Positions 17,046 to 27,467 of a stretch of DNA of 64,000 bases are shown here, in pieces. The number at the start of each line of letters is the position of its first letter. Positions within the stretch are counted from its first letter, which is position 1. The notes below the pieces were generated by a model. The model was not told where the DNA came from. It saw only the letters and a program-made list of their open reading frames with translations, and did not search any database. The translations under genes were made by a program, and so were the position numbers. Source of the stretch: Nitrosomonadales bacterium (GTDB taxonomy: Bacteria > Pseudomonadota > Gammaproteobacteria > Burkholderiales > Gallionellaceae); the NCBI GenBank assembly GCA_016195965.1, contig JACPYR010000017.1, positions 28,134-92,133 on the forward strand, given 5' to 3'.

Positions 17046-18010
17046 GGAGTTTCTCCTTCAGCAGAAGTATCTGTGATCTTGACGAACACATCTTCCAGCG
17101 TGGCTTGCAAAGGAGTGAGTTGCTCAAGTTGCCAGCCTTGCTGTTCTGCCATCGTCAGCAACGCGCCTTTGGGGTTGTTGTCCGGTGCATGCAAGATGCG
17201 GAACTGCGTGGCAGAAATTTGCTCGACGTCGCTGATACCCGGGATCCCTTCCAGCACGCTCGGCGGGGGAGGGTTGCCCAGGCCGACGATGAAGCCGGAC
17301 ACGCTGCCGTGTTGCTGCATGTGTGCACTGGTATCGCCATAGATCAGCTTGCCGTGCTGCATGATTTCGACGCGGTCGCAGACGCTTTCCACTTCGCTGA
17401 GCAAATGAGTGGAAAGGATCACGCTATGCGCATCGCCTAGTTCGCGGATCAGGTTGCGTATCCCGCGAATTTGCGCGGGGTCGAGACCGACGGTGGGCTC
17501 GTCGAGCACGATCACGGCAGGGCTGTGGATAATCGCTTGCGCGATACCGACGCGTTGCTGATAACCTTTGGACAGGGTGCCGATGATCTTTTTGCCGACC
17601 TCTTCCAGGCCGCATCGTTGTCTGGTTTGCATCAAGGCCCCGGCAGCGGCGGCAGGCTTCATGCCGCGCAGACGCGCTGCAAAAGTCAGGTAATCATTCA
17701 CGCTGAGTTCGCGATAAAGCGGCGGGGTTTCAGGAAGATAGCCTATGTGTGCCTTGGCCTGAATCGGATGATGCAACAAATCTACGCCGCAGATGTCTAT
17801 GCTGCATTCATTTTTTTCAGCATCATCCGGCAGCAGGCAGCCCGTCAGCATTTGCAGTGTCGTACTCTTGCCGGCACCGTTGTGACCGAGCAGGCCCAGC
17901 ACCTCGCCGCGCCTGAGTTGCAAAGACACTTGATGGATGACTTGCCGACCGCCAAAGCGCCGCGTCAGGTTGCGTGCGGAAAGGGTTATTTCAGGAGTTA
18001 GGTTAGGCAA
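17042..18010 (-). CDS. ABC transporter ATP-binding protein, GldA-like
   Basis: This 322-aa ATPase has Walker A GHNGAGKST, signature LSKGYQQRVGIAQ, Walker B VIVLDEP and the switch histidine in LSTHLLSEVE. The ~100-residue C-terminal extension, with a beta-rich domain, is typical of DUF4162-like exporter ATPases. It is the first gene of the exporter operon, divergent from the TPR lipoprotein gene 70 nt away. Confidence 0.9.
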   Translation of the reverse strand: MPNLTPEITLSARNLTRRFGGRQVIHQVSLQLRRGEVLGLLGHNGAGKSTTLQMLTGCLLPDDAEKNECSIDICGVDLLHHPIQAKAHIGYLPETPPLYRELSVNDYLTFAARLRGMKPAAAAGALMQTRQRCGLEEVGKKIIGTLSKGYQQRVGIAQAIIHSPAVIVLDEPTVGLDPAQIRGIRNLIRELGDAHSVILSTHLLSEVESVCDRVEIMQHGKLIYGDTSAHMQQHGSVSGFIVGLGNPPPPSVLEGIPGISDVEQISATQFRILHAPDNNPKGALLTMAEQQGWQLEQLTPLQATLEDVFVKITDTSAEGETP

Positions 18011-18080
18011 AGTCTGGGGGCGGAATGGTTGTGGATTTGATTAAATATACCCTATTATGTGCACCCACATCAAAAGCAGT

Positions 18081-19826
18081 ATGGATATGACCCAGTTTAA
18101 ATACATCCTCCTATGCAGTTTGCTGCTCACCGCATGTGCGCACGCTCCCCAGCAACCCAAAGCGGCAGTACAGGACGATCAGGCAGAGGCTGAAAGCCAG
18201 GCTGAACCACAGGCTGAAGTGCCGCAGGTGTTGCCCAATGTTGAATTAAGCGGCGAGTTACTCTACGAGTTCATGCTGACCGAGATCGCCAGTCAACGCG
18301 GCAACGACGCGCTCGCAGTTACAGGCAGCGTCGATCTGGCCAAAAAAACCCAGGATCCGCGCCTGGCGATGCGCGCGGCCCACCTGGCGCTGCAGTTCGG
18401 CCAGATCGACAAGGCGCTGGAGGCGCTCAGAATTTGGCGCAATACCGATCCGGCCTCGATCATGGCGAGACGCATGCTGTCATCGGTATTGCTGCGCAGC
18501 GGCAATACCGAAGCAGCCGGCAATGAATTCGCGGACTTGCTGAAAGTGGACGAGAAACATGCCGCACAGAACTTTATCCAGATTTTTCAGATGTTGGCTG
18601 CCTACCCGAATAAGGCGGAGGCCCTGAAGTTGTTGCGCGGACTCGCGCAACCCTATCCGCGAGTCGCTGAAGCTCGCTGGGGCGTGGCGCAATTGGCGCA
18701 GGCGTCCGGCGATGCGGAGCTGGCGTTAAACGAGGCAAAGCAAGCGCATAGCCTGCGCCCAGAATGGGATAGAGCCGCCTCACTGGAAGCTCAATTGTTG
18801 CAAAAAAATGCGCCGCAGCAGGGTTTGGAGGTGTTGCGCAGCTATCTGTCCAGCTATCCCGATGCACACGAAATTCGTCTGCAATATGCGCGCACCTTAC
18901 TGGATCAAAAGCAATACAAACTGGCGCGGGATGAATTTCAACGAATAGCGGACGAAAATCCCGAGAATCCGGATCTGGCCTATGCCATCGCACTGATATC
19001 GCTGCAGTTAAGTGACTGGGAAAATGCCGAAATACAACTCAAACAAGCGCTCAGCAAGGGCAAGAAAGAGCAGGACACGGTGCAGTATTACCTCGGGCAA
19101 TTGAGCGAGGCCAAGAAAAAAGAAGAGGAGGCGATTGCTTATTATCGCGAGGTCAAGGGCGGTGAATTTCAGGTGGCTGCCCATATCCGCATTGCATATT
19201 TGCTGAGCAAACGCGGCCAGCTTGCCGAAGCGCGCCAGCTGCTGCATCAGGTGCATGTCACGAATGACCTGCCTCGCGCACAGTTGTCGATGGTCGAGGC
19301 GCAATTGTTGCGTGAGGCGAGCCAGTTCGACGACGCCTATCAAGTGTTGAGCCAGGCTCTGGCGAGGTTGCCTGACCAGATCGACCTGATTTACGAGACC
19401 GCGATGATGGCCGACAAAATCGGCAAGTTTGACGAGTTCGAGAAATTGATGCGCAAGTTGATCAAAATCAAGCCGGATCATGCACAAGCCTACAATGCGC
19501 TGGGCTATAGCATGCTGGAACGCAATGATCGCATCCCGGAAGCCGTAGAGCTGGTGGAGAAAGCGCTCCAACTCGCGCCGGATGATGTCGCCATCATGGA
19601 CAGCGTGGGGTGGGGCTACTATCTGAGTGGCAAACTGGACGAGAGCGTGAAGATGCTGCGGCGCGCTTTTGCCGGTGATGCCAACCCTGAAATCGCCGCG
19701 CATCTGGGAGAGGTGCTGTGGGTGCGCGGGGATAAAGAAGAGGCAAAAAAAATATGGCAGAACAGCCTCAAGGAAAATTCCGGCAACAAGCCGCTGCAGG
19801 CAGTCATCCAAAAATTTGACCCTTGA
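18081..19826 (+). CDS. TPR-repeat lipoprotein upstream of lolB
   Basis: The 581-aa protein has a lipoprotein signal peptide with lipobox LLTAC, a Gln/Glu/Ala-rich linker, and then helical TPR repeats over most of its length (for example AYNALGYSMLERNDRIPEAV and DSVGWGYYLSGKLDESVKML). Such proteins sit before lolB in most betaproteobacteria and are thought to be outer-membrane scaffold lipoproteins. The start ATG at 18081 directly precedes the signal peptide; upstream in-frame codons give a poor leader. The stop overlaps the lolB start (TGATG). Confidence 0.85.
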   Translation: MDMTQFKYILLCSLLLTACAHAPQQPKAAVQDDQAEAESQAEPQAEVPQVLPNVELSGELLYEFMLTEIASQRGNDALAVTGSVDLAKKTQDPRLAMRAAHLALQFGQIDKALEALRIWRNTDPASIMARRMLSSVLLRSGNTEAAGNEFADLLKVDEKHAAQNFIQIFQMLAAYPNKAEALKLLRGLAQPYPRVAEARWGVAQLAQASGDAELALNEAKQAHSLRPEWDRAASLEAQLLQKNAPQQGLEVLRSYLSSYPDAHEIRLQYARTLLDQKQYKLARDEFQRIADENPENPDLAYAIALISLQLSDWENAEIQLKQALSKGKKEQDTVQYYLGQLSEAKKKEEEAIAYYREVKGGEFQVAAHIRIAYLLSKRGQLAEARQLLHQVHVTNDLPRAQLSMVEAQLLREASQFDDAYQVLSQALARLPDQIDLIYETAMMADKIGKFDEFEKLMRKLIKIKPDHAQAYNALGYSMLERNDRIPEAVELVEKALQLAPDDVAIMDSVGWGYYLSGKLDESVKMLRRAFAGDANPEIAAHLGEVLWVRGDKEEAKKIWQNSLKENSGNKPLQAVIQKFDP

Positions 19827-20407
19827 TGATGAGATTGTTGCTGGTTTTGGGGCTTGCCATGCTGAGCGGCTGCGCGTCCCTCCAACCTGCCCAAGCGCCA
19901 ACAGTACGTCCCTCACACCCTGAAACTGCACCGTTCGAGATGAGTGGGCGCGTGTCGATCAACCATCAGGGCGAACGGCATACCGCCGGGCTGCATTGGA
20001 CGCATCGCGCGCAATCCGATGAAATCCTGCTACTGACGCCGCTGGGACAAACGGTCGCGCGCATTTATCGGGACGATAGTCATGCAACGCTGGATGACGG
20101 CAAGCAACGCTACCAGGATGCGGATGTCGAATCGCTGATGCAGCAAGTGTTGGGCTGGCATTTGCCGCTGGCGGGCTTGCATCAATGGGTGCTGGGCTTG
20201 CCAGTGGCCGATGTTCCGGCACAAACCGAGCGCGGCGGTGATGGGCGAGTTTCCCTGTTGTATCAGGATGGCTGGGAAGTACGTTACCTGCGCTTTGCGG
20301 ATAGCCAGCCGGATAGTCTGCCGTCGCGTTTGCAGTTAAACCGCGAAAATTTACAAATGCAATTGCTGATCGACGAGTGGGCATGGATCGATCAAGTCAT
20401 GCATTGA
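19826..20407 (+). CDS. lolB: Outer-membrane lipoprotein receptor LolB
   Basis: LolB takes lipoproteins from LolA and inserts them in the outer membrane. The 193-aa protein has a signal peptide with lipobox LSGC, the segment FEMSGRVSINHQGERHTAGL found in the family, and LLLTPLGQTVARI. W-rich positions around the hydrophobic cavity (LHWTH, GWHLPL, DGWEVRY) are present. The start overlaps the TPR gene stop. Its usual neighbour ispE lies further along the same strand, separated here by the convergent radical SAM gene. Confidence 0.9.
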   Translation: MMRLLLVLGLAMLSGCASLQPAQAPTVRPSHPETAPFEMSGRVSINHQGERHTAGLHWTHRAQSDEILLLTPLGQTVARIYRDDSHATLDDGKQRYQDADVESLMQQVLGWHLPLAGLHQWVLGLPVADVPAQTERGGDGRVSLLYQDGWEVRYLRFADSQPDSLPSRLQLNRENLQMQLLIDEWAWIDQVMH

Positions 20408-20486
20408 TTGCATGCCCTGTGGCGGCTATTTTGCCCGACTATTTTGCCAGACCTGGCCTCAAGTTCTGCTCACAATCTTTGGAAAT

Positions 20487-21998
20487 TTACTCCGCCAGGT
20501 GCCGCGCCTGCCGGGTGGCAGGATTCTTCGCCCGTTTCGGGGCTGGCAAATAGTTTTTCGGTTTCATGAACGAGGGCATCTCCTTGCTGCCCGACAGGAT
20601 GAAATCCTGCTCCAGTGCCGCGCGGGCCGCATCGGCATCTGCCGCGAGCGCGGACTTCAGCCCGCCTAGCACCAGATCGAACAGCAGGTCCAGCGGGATC
20701 TGGTGCGTCTTGCGCGTGGTGTCATACAGCCAGTCTGAAAACGCGAGGAAGCGCGCAAACGGGTCGTCGGCCAGCAGCAATTCGAGCGCGTGCGGGAAAC
20801 GTCCGGAGTTGGCGACGAGATCCCAGTAACGGGCAAAACGGGTAAGCCGTTGCATGGTGGAAAAATCGATGCGGTCGGTGGCTTGCACGGTGTAGGGCGG
20901 GTAGGGCGTGTAGCGCATGTCGTAAGCTGCTGTGTGGCGGATGATGGGCGTGCCGCGCAGGCGCTTCAAGATCCCTACCTGGATCTCCTGCTGCTTGAGT
21001 GCGACCAGACGGTTGAATCCTTGCCCCACGCTCTCGATGTCTTCGCCGGGCAGGCCGATGATGAGATCGACGTGGACATGCGCGTGGCTTTCATGGCGCA
21101 ACCAGCGCAGGTTCTCGAAGGTCTTGGCACTGTCCTGTTTGCGCGAGATCAGCGCCTGCACTTCGGGGTTCAGGGTCTGGATGCCGACCTCGAATTGCAG
21201 CGCGCCGGCGGGGAATCGGACGATGAGTTCTTTCAACTGATCGGGCAGGTGATCGGGGATGACCTCGAAATGCACGAACAGTTTGTCGTCCAGCCGCGCC
21301 AGGAAAAACTCCAGGATGCGGATGCCGGCCTTGAGGTTCAAATTGAAGGTTCGGTCGACGAATTTGAACTGGCGCGCGCCACGCAGGTACAGCGTGTTGA
21401 TCTCGGCCAGGAAGGCATCCAGGTCGAAGGCCCAGGCGGTCTTGTCCAAGGACGAGAGGCAGAATTCGCACTTGAACGGGCAGCCGCGCGAGGCTTCCAC
21501 ATACAGGGTGCGGTGGGCGATGTCGTCGTCGGTATAGAGCGCATAAGGCAGCTTGATGTCGGACAACGGCGGCTGGATGCCGGGAATGATCTTCTGCGGC
21601 TGCGGATGCCGCCGCAGGAGCTCGCGGCAGAGCTTGGGAAAACTGATGTCGCCCCAGCCGGTGACGACGTAATCGGCCAGGCGCACGATTTCCTGCTCAT
21701 TGCATTCGTAACTGACTTCCGGCCCGCCCAGCACCACGGTGATTTCGGGGGCAACGCACTTCAGTAAGGCTACCACGCGGGTGATCTCGGTCACGTTCCA
21801 GATGTACACGCCGAAGCCGACGATACGCGGCTGGGCTGCCAGCAAAGCCTCGACGATCTCTTCGGTCCGGTTCTGCAGCACGAATTCCAAGATCCGCGTT
21901 TCACCCGCAAGCTCACCCATGTTGGCGGCCAGATAGCGCAGGCCGAGCGAGGCGTGGATGTAGCGCGCGTTAAGGGTGGAAAGGAGGATGGCGGACAT
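20487..21998 (-). CDS. B12-binding radical SAM protein, DUF4080 type
   Basis: The 503-aa protein has an N-terminal cobalamin-binding-like domain (residues 1-150; VGFGVYIWNVTE, VVLGGPEVSYE), then the radical SAM cluster motif CPFKCEFC (about 182-189), the GLPGEDIES segment of the TIM barrel, and a C-terminal DUF4080-like region ending in a basic tail (LPAPKRAKNPATRQ). The substrate is unknown; relatives act on lipids, tRNA or antibiotics. It interrupts the lolB-ispE pair in opposite orientation. The 230-nt gap to ispE shows no clear element beyond short CTAG palindromes. Confidence 0.88.
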   Translation of the reverse strand: MSAILLSTLNARYIHASLGLRYLAANMGELAGETRILEFVLQNRTEEIVEALLAAQPRIVGFGVYIWNVTEITRVVALLKCVAPEITVVLGGPEVSYECNEQEIVRLADYVVTGWGDISFPKLCRELLRRHPQPQKIIPGIQPPLSDIKLPYALYTDDDIAHRTLYVEASRGCPFKCEFCLSSLDKTAWAFDLDAFLAEINTLYLRGARQFKFVDRTFNLNLKAGIRILEFFLARLDDKLFVHFEVIPDHLPDQLKELIVRFPAGALQFEVGIQTLNPEVQALISRKQDSAKTFENLRWLRHESHAHVHVDLIIGLPGEDIESVGQGFNRLVALKQQEIQVGILKRLRGTPIIRHTAAYDMRYTPYPPYTVQATDRIDFSTMQRLTRFARYWDLVANSGRFPHALELLLADDPFARFLAFSDWLYDTTRKTHQIPLDLLFDLVLGGLKSALAADADAARAALEQDFILSGSKEMPSFMKPKNYLPAPKRAKNPATRQARHLAE

Positions 21999-22228
21999 GC
22001 GGGTCAGGTGTGGCTGGTCAGAAATCAGGCCGACATGTTACGCTACTTCCGCGCCATCTCGTCATGGTGCCTGATACCTAATGTCATACTTTCTGCCCTC
22101 AATCATTTCCATTTCTAAACAATGCCGATGCGATACTAGTTAGCTAGTCCTCGAGCAAGCTGCTAGAATTTATTGATAGTTGGATAAAACCCGGGGCTCA
22201 AATTGACTCCCGCCACGAGATTCGCAGA

Positions 22229-23179
22229 ATGAAACTGATTTGCCCCGCGCCTGCCAAATTAAACCTGTTTCTCCATGTCGTCGGGCGCAGGGCGGGCGGT
22301 ATGACACGGTGCGCGCAAGCGTCCGGTGCGGGAATGCCGCCCTCCCGCCTCCTCCCGCAATCGGCTGGCTCCGCCAGTAACGTGTCGGAGGCGGACGGCT
22401 ATCACCTGCTGCAAACCCTGTTCCGTTTTATAGAGTTGCACGACACCTTGCATTTCGGCCTGCGCGAAGACGGTGTGGTTCATCGCACCAATGCCGTTGA
22501 GGGTGTGCCGGAAGAGCAGGATTTGTGCGTGCGTGCGGCGCGCTTGCTGCAAGCCGAGACAGGCTGCGGCTTGGGCGTAAACCTCACGGTGGAAAAGCGC
22601 ATTCCAATGGGCGGCGGCCTGGGCGGCGGCAGTTCTGATGCCGCCACCACGCTGATCGCGCTGAATCGCTTGTGGTCTTTGGGTTTGTCGCGTTCCCGTC
22701 TGATGCAGCTGGGCTTGCGGCTGGGCGCGGATGTGCCGGTTTTCGTGTTCGGCGAAAATGCCTTTGCCGAAGGCGTCGGCGAGCAACTGCAGGCCTATCC
22801 CCTGCCGGAGGCATGGTATGCGGTGTTATTTCCTCCGGTACACGTACCGACCGCACAGATTTTTACGCATCCAGAATTGACACGCGATACGGTTTCCATC
22901 ACAATGCGCGCCCTCTCGGAACGGCAATTGTGGGAACAGCAGTTGCATAACGATCTGCAGCCCGTGGCATGCAAGCTTTATCCCGAGGTGGCGCGTTATA
23001 TCGCATGGCTGGAAAAATTCGGGAAGGCGATGATGACAGGTTCCGGTGCCTGTGTATTCGCAGAGTTTGCCAGCCGCAGCCAGGCCGAAGCCGTTTTGCG
23101 GGAATTGCCACACGAAATGCGTGGCGTAGTAACACAAGGTTTAGCAAAGCATCCGTTGCATGATTGGGTGCTTGAGTAA
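22229..23179 (+). CDS. ispE: 4-diphosphocytidyl-2-C-methyl-D-erythritol kinase with N-terminal insertion
   Basis: IspE phosphorylates CDP-ME in the MEP isoprenoid pathway. The GHMP kinase motif PMGGGLGGGSSDA, the N-terminal CPAPAKLNLFLHVVGRR, and the C-terminal MMTGSGACVF are all present. Between R21 and the conserved ADGYHLL lies an in-frame insertion of 33 residues (22-54) not found in family members. Without it the length is 283 aa, the usual size. The insertion falls in a surface loop near the substrate site, so activity is likely but not assured. The gene is followed by tRNA-Gln and prs as in other betaproteobacteria. Confidence 0.93.
   Translation: MKLICPAPAKLNLFLHVVGRRAGGMTRCAQASGAGMPPSRLLPQSAGSASNVSEADGYHLLQTLFRFIELHDTLHFGLREDGVVHRTNAVEGVPEEQDLCVRAARLLQAETGCGLGVNLTVEKRIPMGGGLGGGSSDAATTLIALNRLWSLGLSRSRLMQLGLRLGADVPVFVFGENAFAEGVGEQLQAYPLPEAWYAVLFPPVHVPTAQIFTHPELTRDTVSITMRALSERQLWEQQLHNDLQPVACKLYPEVARYIAWLEKFGKAMMTGSGACVFAEFASRSQAEAVLRELPHEMRGVVTQGLAKHPLHDWVLE
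22292..22390. repeat. In-frame palindromic insertion inside ispE
   Basis: The 99-bp insert has several self-complementary stems: CCGCCTCC (22345) with GGAGGCGG (22387), GCGGGA (22328) with TCCCGC (22343), and CTGGC-TCC-GCCAG (22365-22377). Its length is a multiple of three with no stop in frame. This recalls palindromic elements that insert into genes without breaking them. Confidence 0.65.
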
Positions 23180-23187
23180 AGAGTAGA

Positions 23188-23262
23188 TGGGGAGTCGCCA
23201 AGTGGTAAGGCACCGGATTTTGATTCCGGCATTCGTAGGTTCGATCCCTACCTCCCCAGCCA
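23188..23262 (+). tRNA. tRNA-Gln (anticodon TTG)
   Basis: Cloverleaf: acceptor TGGGGAG/CTCCCCA, D arm GCCAAGTGGTAAGGC, anticodon stem CCGGA/TCCGG with loop TTTTGAT (anticodon TTG), T arm GTAGG-TTCGATC-CCTAC, discriminator G and encoded CCA. It lies between ispE and prs, the usual betaproteobacterial position. Confidence 0.95.
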
Positions 23263-23263
23263 G

Positions 23264-23342
23264 TTTTCGGGGCGTTAAGCCTCCTGTGCAATTTGCAGGG
23301 CGCGAGCCTCTGTGTCGTTTGCGGGGCGTAAGCCCCGTGTGT
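23264..23342 (+). repeat. Three degenerate 26-28-nt tandem repeats after tRNA-Gln
   Basis: Three imperfect copies of a unit like TTTGCGGGGCGTAAGCC start near 23264, 23292 and 23318. The last contains the tetraloop hairpin GGGGC-GTAA-GCCCC. It fills the gap up to the prs start, and may process or attenuate the tRNA-prs transcript. Confidence 0.45.
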
Positions 23343-23364
23343 TTTGATTTTTAAGGGGTCGCTC

Positions 23365-24315
23365 GTGTCCTACGACAGCTTGATGGTGTTCACCGGCAAT
23401 GCCAATCCTAAGCTCGCCGAAGCGGTCGCGCGGCATCTGCACATACACCTGGGTCGCGCCACGGTAGGGCGTTTTTCCGATGGCGAAGTTATGGTCGAGC
23501 TGCTTGAGAATGTGCGCGGTCGGGACGTTTTCGTGTTGCAATCCACTTGTGCGCCAACCAATGACAACCTGATGGAAGTGATGGTGATGGTGGATGCGCT
23601 CAAACGCGCTTCTGCCGGACGCATTACCGCCGCGATGCCGTATTTCGGTTACGCGCGCCAGGATCGCCGCCCGCGTTCGGCGCGAGTCGCGATTACCGCC
23701 AAACTGGTCGCGGATATGCTGAGCAGCGCCGGGGTGGACAGGCTGCTGACGATGGATTTGCACTCCGACCAGATTCAGGGCTTCTTCGATATCCCGGTGG
23801 ACAATATTTACGCCAGCCCCATCCTGCTGTCCGACGTGTGGAAGAATAACTACCCGAATCTGATTGTGGTATCGCCGGACGTGGGCGGCGTGGTACGCGC
23901 CCGTGCGCTGGCCAAACAGATGGACGCGGATCTGGCGATCATCGACAAGCGCCGTCCCAAGCCGAATGTGGCCAAGGTAATGAACATCATCGGTGAAGTG
24001 GCGGGACGCACTTGCCTGATCATGGACGACATGGTGGACACCGCCAACACCTTGTGCGAAGCGGCCAACGCGCTGAAGGAAAAAGGCGCGACGCGCGTGC
24101 TGGCTTATTGTACCCACGCGGTATTGTCCGGCCCGGCGATCGAACGCATCGAGAATTCCGCGATGGATGAGCTGGTGGTCACCGACACCATTCCATTGAG
24201 CGAAGCGGCACGCAAGTGCAGGCGTATCCGCCAATTGAGCACGGCAGAATTGCTGGCTGAGACGATACGCCGCATCAATAACGAAGAGTCGGTGAGCTCG
24301 CTGTTTACCGAGTAA
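23365..24315 (+). CDS. prs: Ribose-phosphate pyrophosphokinase
   Basis: This enzyme makes PRPP from ribose-5-phosphate and ATP. The 316-aa product starts at GTG ([20 protein letters not shown]), 6 nt after AAGGGG. It has the flexible-loop/catalytic region [12 protein letters not shown], the ribose-phosphate-binding region [11 protein letters not shown], and the PRPP-binding loop [12 protein letters not shown]. The length is standard. It lies just after tRNA-Gln and before rplY. Confidence 0.96.
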   Translation: MSYDSLMVFTGNANPKLAEAVARHLHIHLGRATVGRFSDGEVMVELLENVRGRDVFVLQSTCAPTNDNLMEVMVMVDALKRASAGRITAAMPYFGYARQDRRPRSARVAITAKLVADMLSSAGVDRLLTMDLHSDQIQGFFDIPVDNIYASPILLSDVWKNNYPNLIVVSPDVGGVVRARALAKQMDADLAIIDKRRPKPNVAKVMNIIGEVAGRTCLIMDDMVDTANTLCEAANALKEKGATRVLAYCTHAVLSGPAIERIENSAMDELVVTDTIPLSEAARKCRRIRQLSTAELLAETIRRINNEESVSSLFTE

Positions 24316-24326
24316 GTCAGGTTTTA

Positions 24327-24389
24327 GCGCTAGCCATGTTGGCTAGCGCAAATGTTGAATCGTCTGGTCGCGGGCGATTCAGTTTTTTT
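24327..24389 (+). terminator. Tandem hairpins before rplY, second with T-run
   Basis: The first hairpin GCGCTAGCC-ATGTT-GGCTAGCGC (24327-24349) is followed by a second, TGAATCG/CGATTCA (24356-24362 with 24375-24381), which ends in TTTTTTT at 24383-24389. The rplY ribosome-binding site (GGAG) follows immediately. It may be a prs terminator or an attenuator controlling rplY. Confidence 0.55.
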
Positions 24390-24400
24390 GGAGAAGTGAA

Positions 24401-25114
24401 ATGACAATCGAAATCAATGCAACAATTCGTAAGGCGCAAGGTACGGGTGCGAGCCGCCGTCTGCGTAACGCCGGCCGCGTGCCAGGCGTTGTGTATGGCG
24501 TGGGCGACGTAAACATGATCGAAATGGATCACAACGATCTGTATTACAAGCTGCGTGCGGAAGCGTTCCACGCTTCCATCCTGACGCTGAATCTGGAGGG
24601 CAAAAAGGAGTCCGTGCTGTTGCGCGACTTCGTCATGCACCCGTTCCGCCAGCAAGTTCAGCACATCGACTTTCAGCGTGTGGATGCGAAGAAAAAGATG
24701 CACATCAAAGTGCCATTGCACTTCATCAATGAAGAGATCGCGCCTGGCGTAAAAGTGGGTGGCGGCAAGATCAGCCACGTGATGACCGAACTGGACATCG
24801 CTTGCCTGCCCAAGGATTTGCCGGCTTTCATCGAAGTGGACTTGTCGCATCTGACGCTGGGCCATTCCATACACGTCTCCGATTTGAAGCTGCCTAAAGG
24901 CGTGGAAGCCGCTTCTCATGGTGCCCATGCCGCCGAAGCGGTAGTGGCTACCGTGCAAGTTCCGCGTGGCATGGCTGAAGCTGAAGTGGCGGCCGAGGCT
25001 GATGCCGCCGCTGCCGCTTCTGCGGCTTCCGCGCCGGCTCCGGCAGCGGGTGCCGCCAAAACGGCTGCCCCTGCTGCTGCAGCAGCGCCTGCTGCCGCCA
25101 AAAAAGCCAAGTAA
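24401..25114 (+). CDS. rplY: 50S ribosomal protein L25/general stress protein Ctc
   Basis: L25 binds 5S rRNA. The 237-aa protein is the long (Ctc) form: an N-terminal L25 beta-barrel domain (residues 1-92, [20 protein letters not shown]) and a C-terminal TL5-like domain (93-190), followed by an Ala/Pro/Lys-rich tail of about 40 residues. GGAG precedes the ATG by about 7 nt. It would normally be followed by pth; here it ends in a strong terminator and pth lies elsewhere. Confidence 0.95.
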   Translation: MTIEINATIRKAQGTGASRRLRNAGRVPGVVYGVGDVNMIEMDHNDLYYKLRAEAFHASILTLNLEGKKESVLLRDFVMHPFRQQVQHIDFQRVDAKKKMHIKVPLHFINEEIAPGVKVGGGKISHVMTELDIACLPKDLPAFIEVDLSHLTLGHSIHVSDLKLPKGVEAASHGAHAAEAVVATVQVPRGMAEAEVAAEADAAAAASAASAPAPAAGAAKTAAPAAAAAPAAAKKAK

Positions 25115-25130
25115 TACGTTCGGCTGCAGA

Positions 25131-25167
25131 AACCCGCCATTGCTGATCCCGGCATGGCGGGTTTTTT
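25131..25167 (+). terminator. Intrinsic terminator after rplY
   Basis: AACCCGCCAT pairs with ATGGCGGGTT around a 13-nt loop and runs straight into a TTTTTT tract. Confidence 0.85.
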
Positions 25168-25252
25168 CATTCAGGGGCGGAATGTTCTATCAATACACGG
25201 CTGCATTGAAAGCAAGCCAGATTCTGAATAATCATAAGGTGCGGTGATCGAA

Positions 25253-26134
25253 ATGATTTTTTCCGATAAGGCTGCAACGGGCAATAAATCCGGTCAACGG
25301 TTGATGTCCCGTGTATACGCGCCGGTTCTATTTCTGGTTGCGATGATTCCTGTCGGCCATGCCGATACGTTGCCGCGCCCCGACCATGTCGTGGTAGTGA
25401 TAGAGGAAAATCGCGGCTATGCGCAGATCATGGACACTGGCAATCGCGCTTCCTACATCCACGCACTGGCAAAACGTGGGGCGTTGTTTACGCAGTCCTA
25501 CGGGGTCACGCATCCCAGCCAGCCCAACTATCTGGCACTGTTTTCCGGCTCCACCCAGGGGGTATCCGGAAACGCCTGCCCGAATTCTTTTGCTACCGAT
25601 AATTTGGCCTCTGCTTTGCGGGATGCGGGTTTCAGCTTCGCCAGTTATGCGGAATCGTTGCCCGCTGCGGGCGGCTTGAGCTGCGAGTCCGGCGCGTATC
25701 GGCGCAAACATAATCCCGTGGCGAACTGGCAAGGCACGCGCCTGCCAGCAGGGGTGAACCTGCGTTTTGCCGATTTCCCGCAGGACTTTTCCAGGCTGCC
25801 GACAATTTCTTTTGTGGTTCCGAATCAGGACAACGACATGCACGACGGCAGCTTCGAGGCGGCGGACCAGTGGCTGAAGACGCACATCGATCCGTATGTA
25901 TCCTGGGCGATGCAGCACAACAGCCTGCTGCTACTCACCTGGGACGAGGATGATTATCGTGAAGACAATCATGTGGTGACGTTGCTGGTGGGGCCGATGG
26001 TGAAGGCGGGTATCAGTACGCAGCGCATCGATCACTATAGCGTGCTGCGCACCTTGCTCGACTTATATGGCTTGCCCGCGCTGGGTGAGAGCCGCGCTGC
26101 GGAAGCGATCAAGGGAATCTGGAAAAACCGCTGA
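25253..26134 (+). CDS. Secreted phosphoesterase family protein (acid phosphatase/phospholipase C-like)
   Basis: This 293-aa exported protein belongs to the alkaline-phosphatase-fold phosphoesterase family (PF04185). Motifs include VVIEENRGYAQI near the N-terminus (metal/nucleophile region), GVTHPSQPNYLALFSGS, and the metal ligands in QDNDMHDG and TWDEDD. A signal peptide is formed by APVLFLVAMIPVGHA. The start is uncertain: ATG 25253 has AAGGTG 11 nt upstream, GTG 25244 is too close to it, and ATG 25304 would give a more typical signal peptide. The substrate cannot be told. Confidence 0.8.
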   Translation: MIFSDKAATGNKSGQRLMSRVYAPVLFLVAMIPVGHADTLPRPDHVVVVIEENRGYAQIMDTGNRASYIHALAKRGALFTQSYGVTHPSQPNYLALFSGSTQGVSGNACPNSFATDNLASALRDAGFSFASYAESLPAAGGLSCESGAYRRKHNPVANWQGTRLPAGVNLRFADFPQDFSRLPTISFVVPNQDNDMHDGSFEAADQWLKTHIDPYVSWAMQHNSLLLLTWDEDDYREDNHVVTLLVGPMVKAGISTQRIDHYSVLRTLLDLYGLPALGESRAAEAIKGIWKNR

Positions 26135-26140
26135 CGCAAA

Positions 26141-27414
<1,274 letters not shown>

Positions 27415-27467
27415 GCGGCTGCGCAGTTCGCCGCCTATGATCCGGACCTTATTTATCTTTTGGTGAA

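Noticed and set aside
19008..19931. 307-codon minus-strand frame opposite the TPR lipoprotein gene
   Set aside because: Shadow of a real TPR gene; no ribosome-binding site and no family motif.
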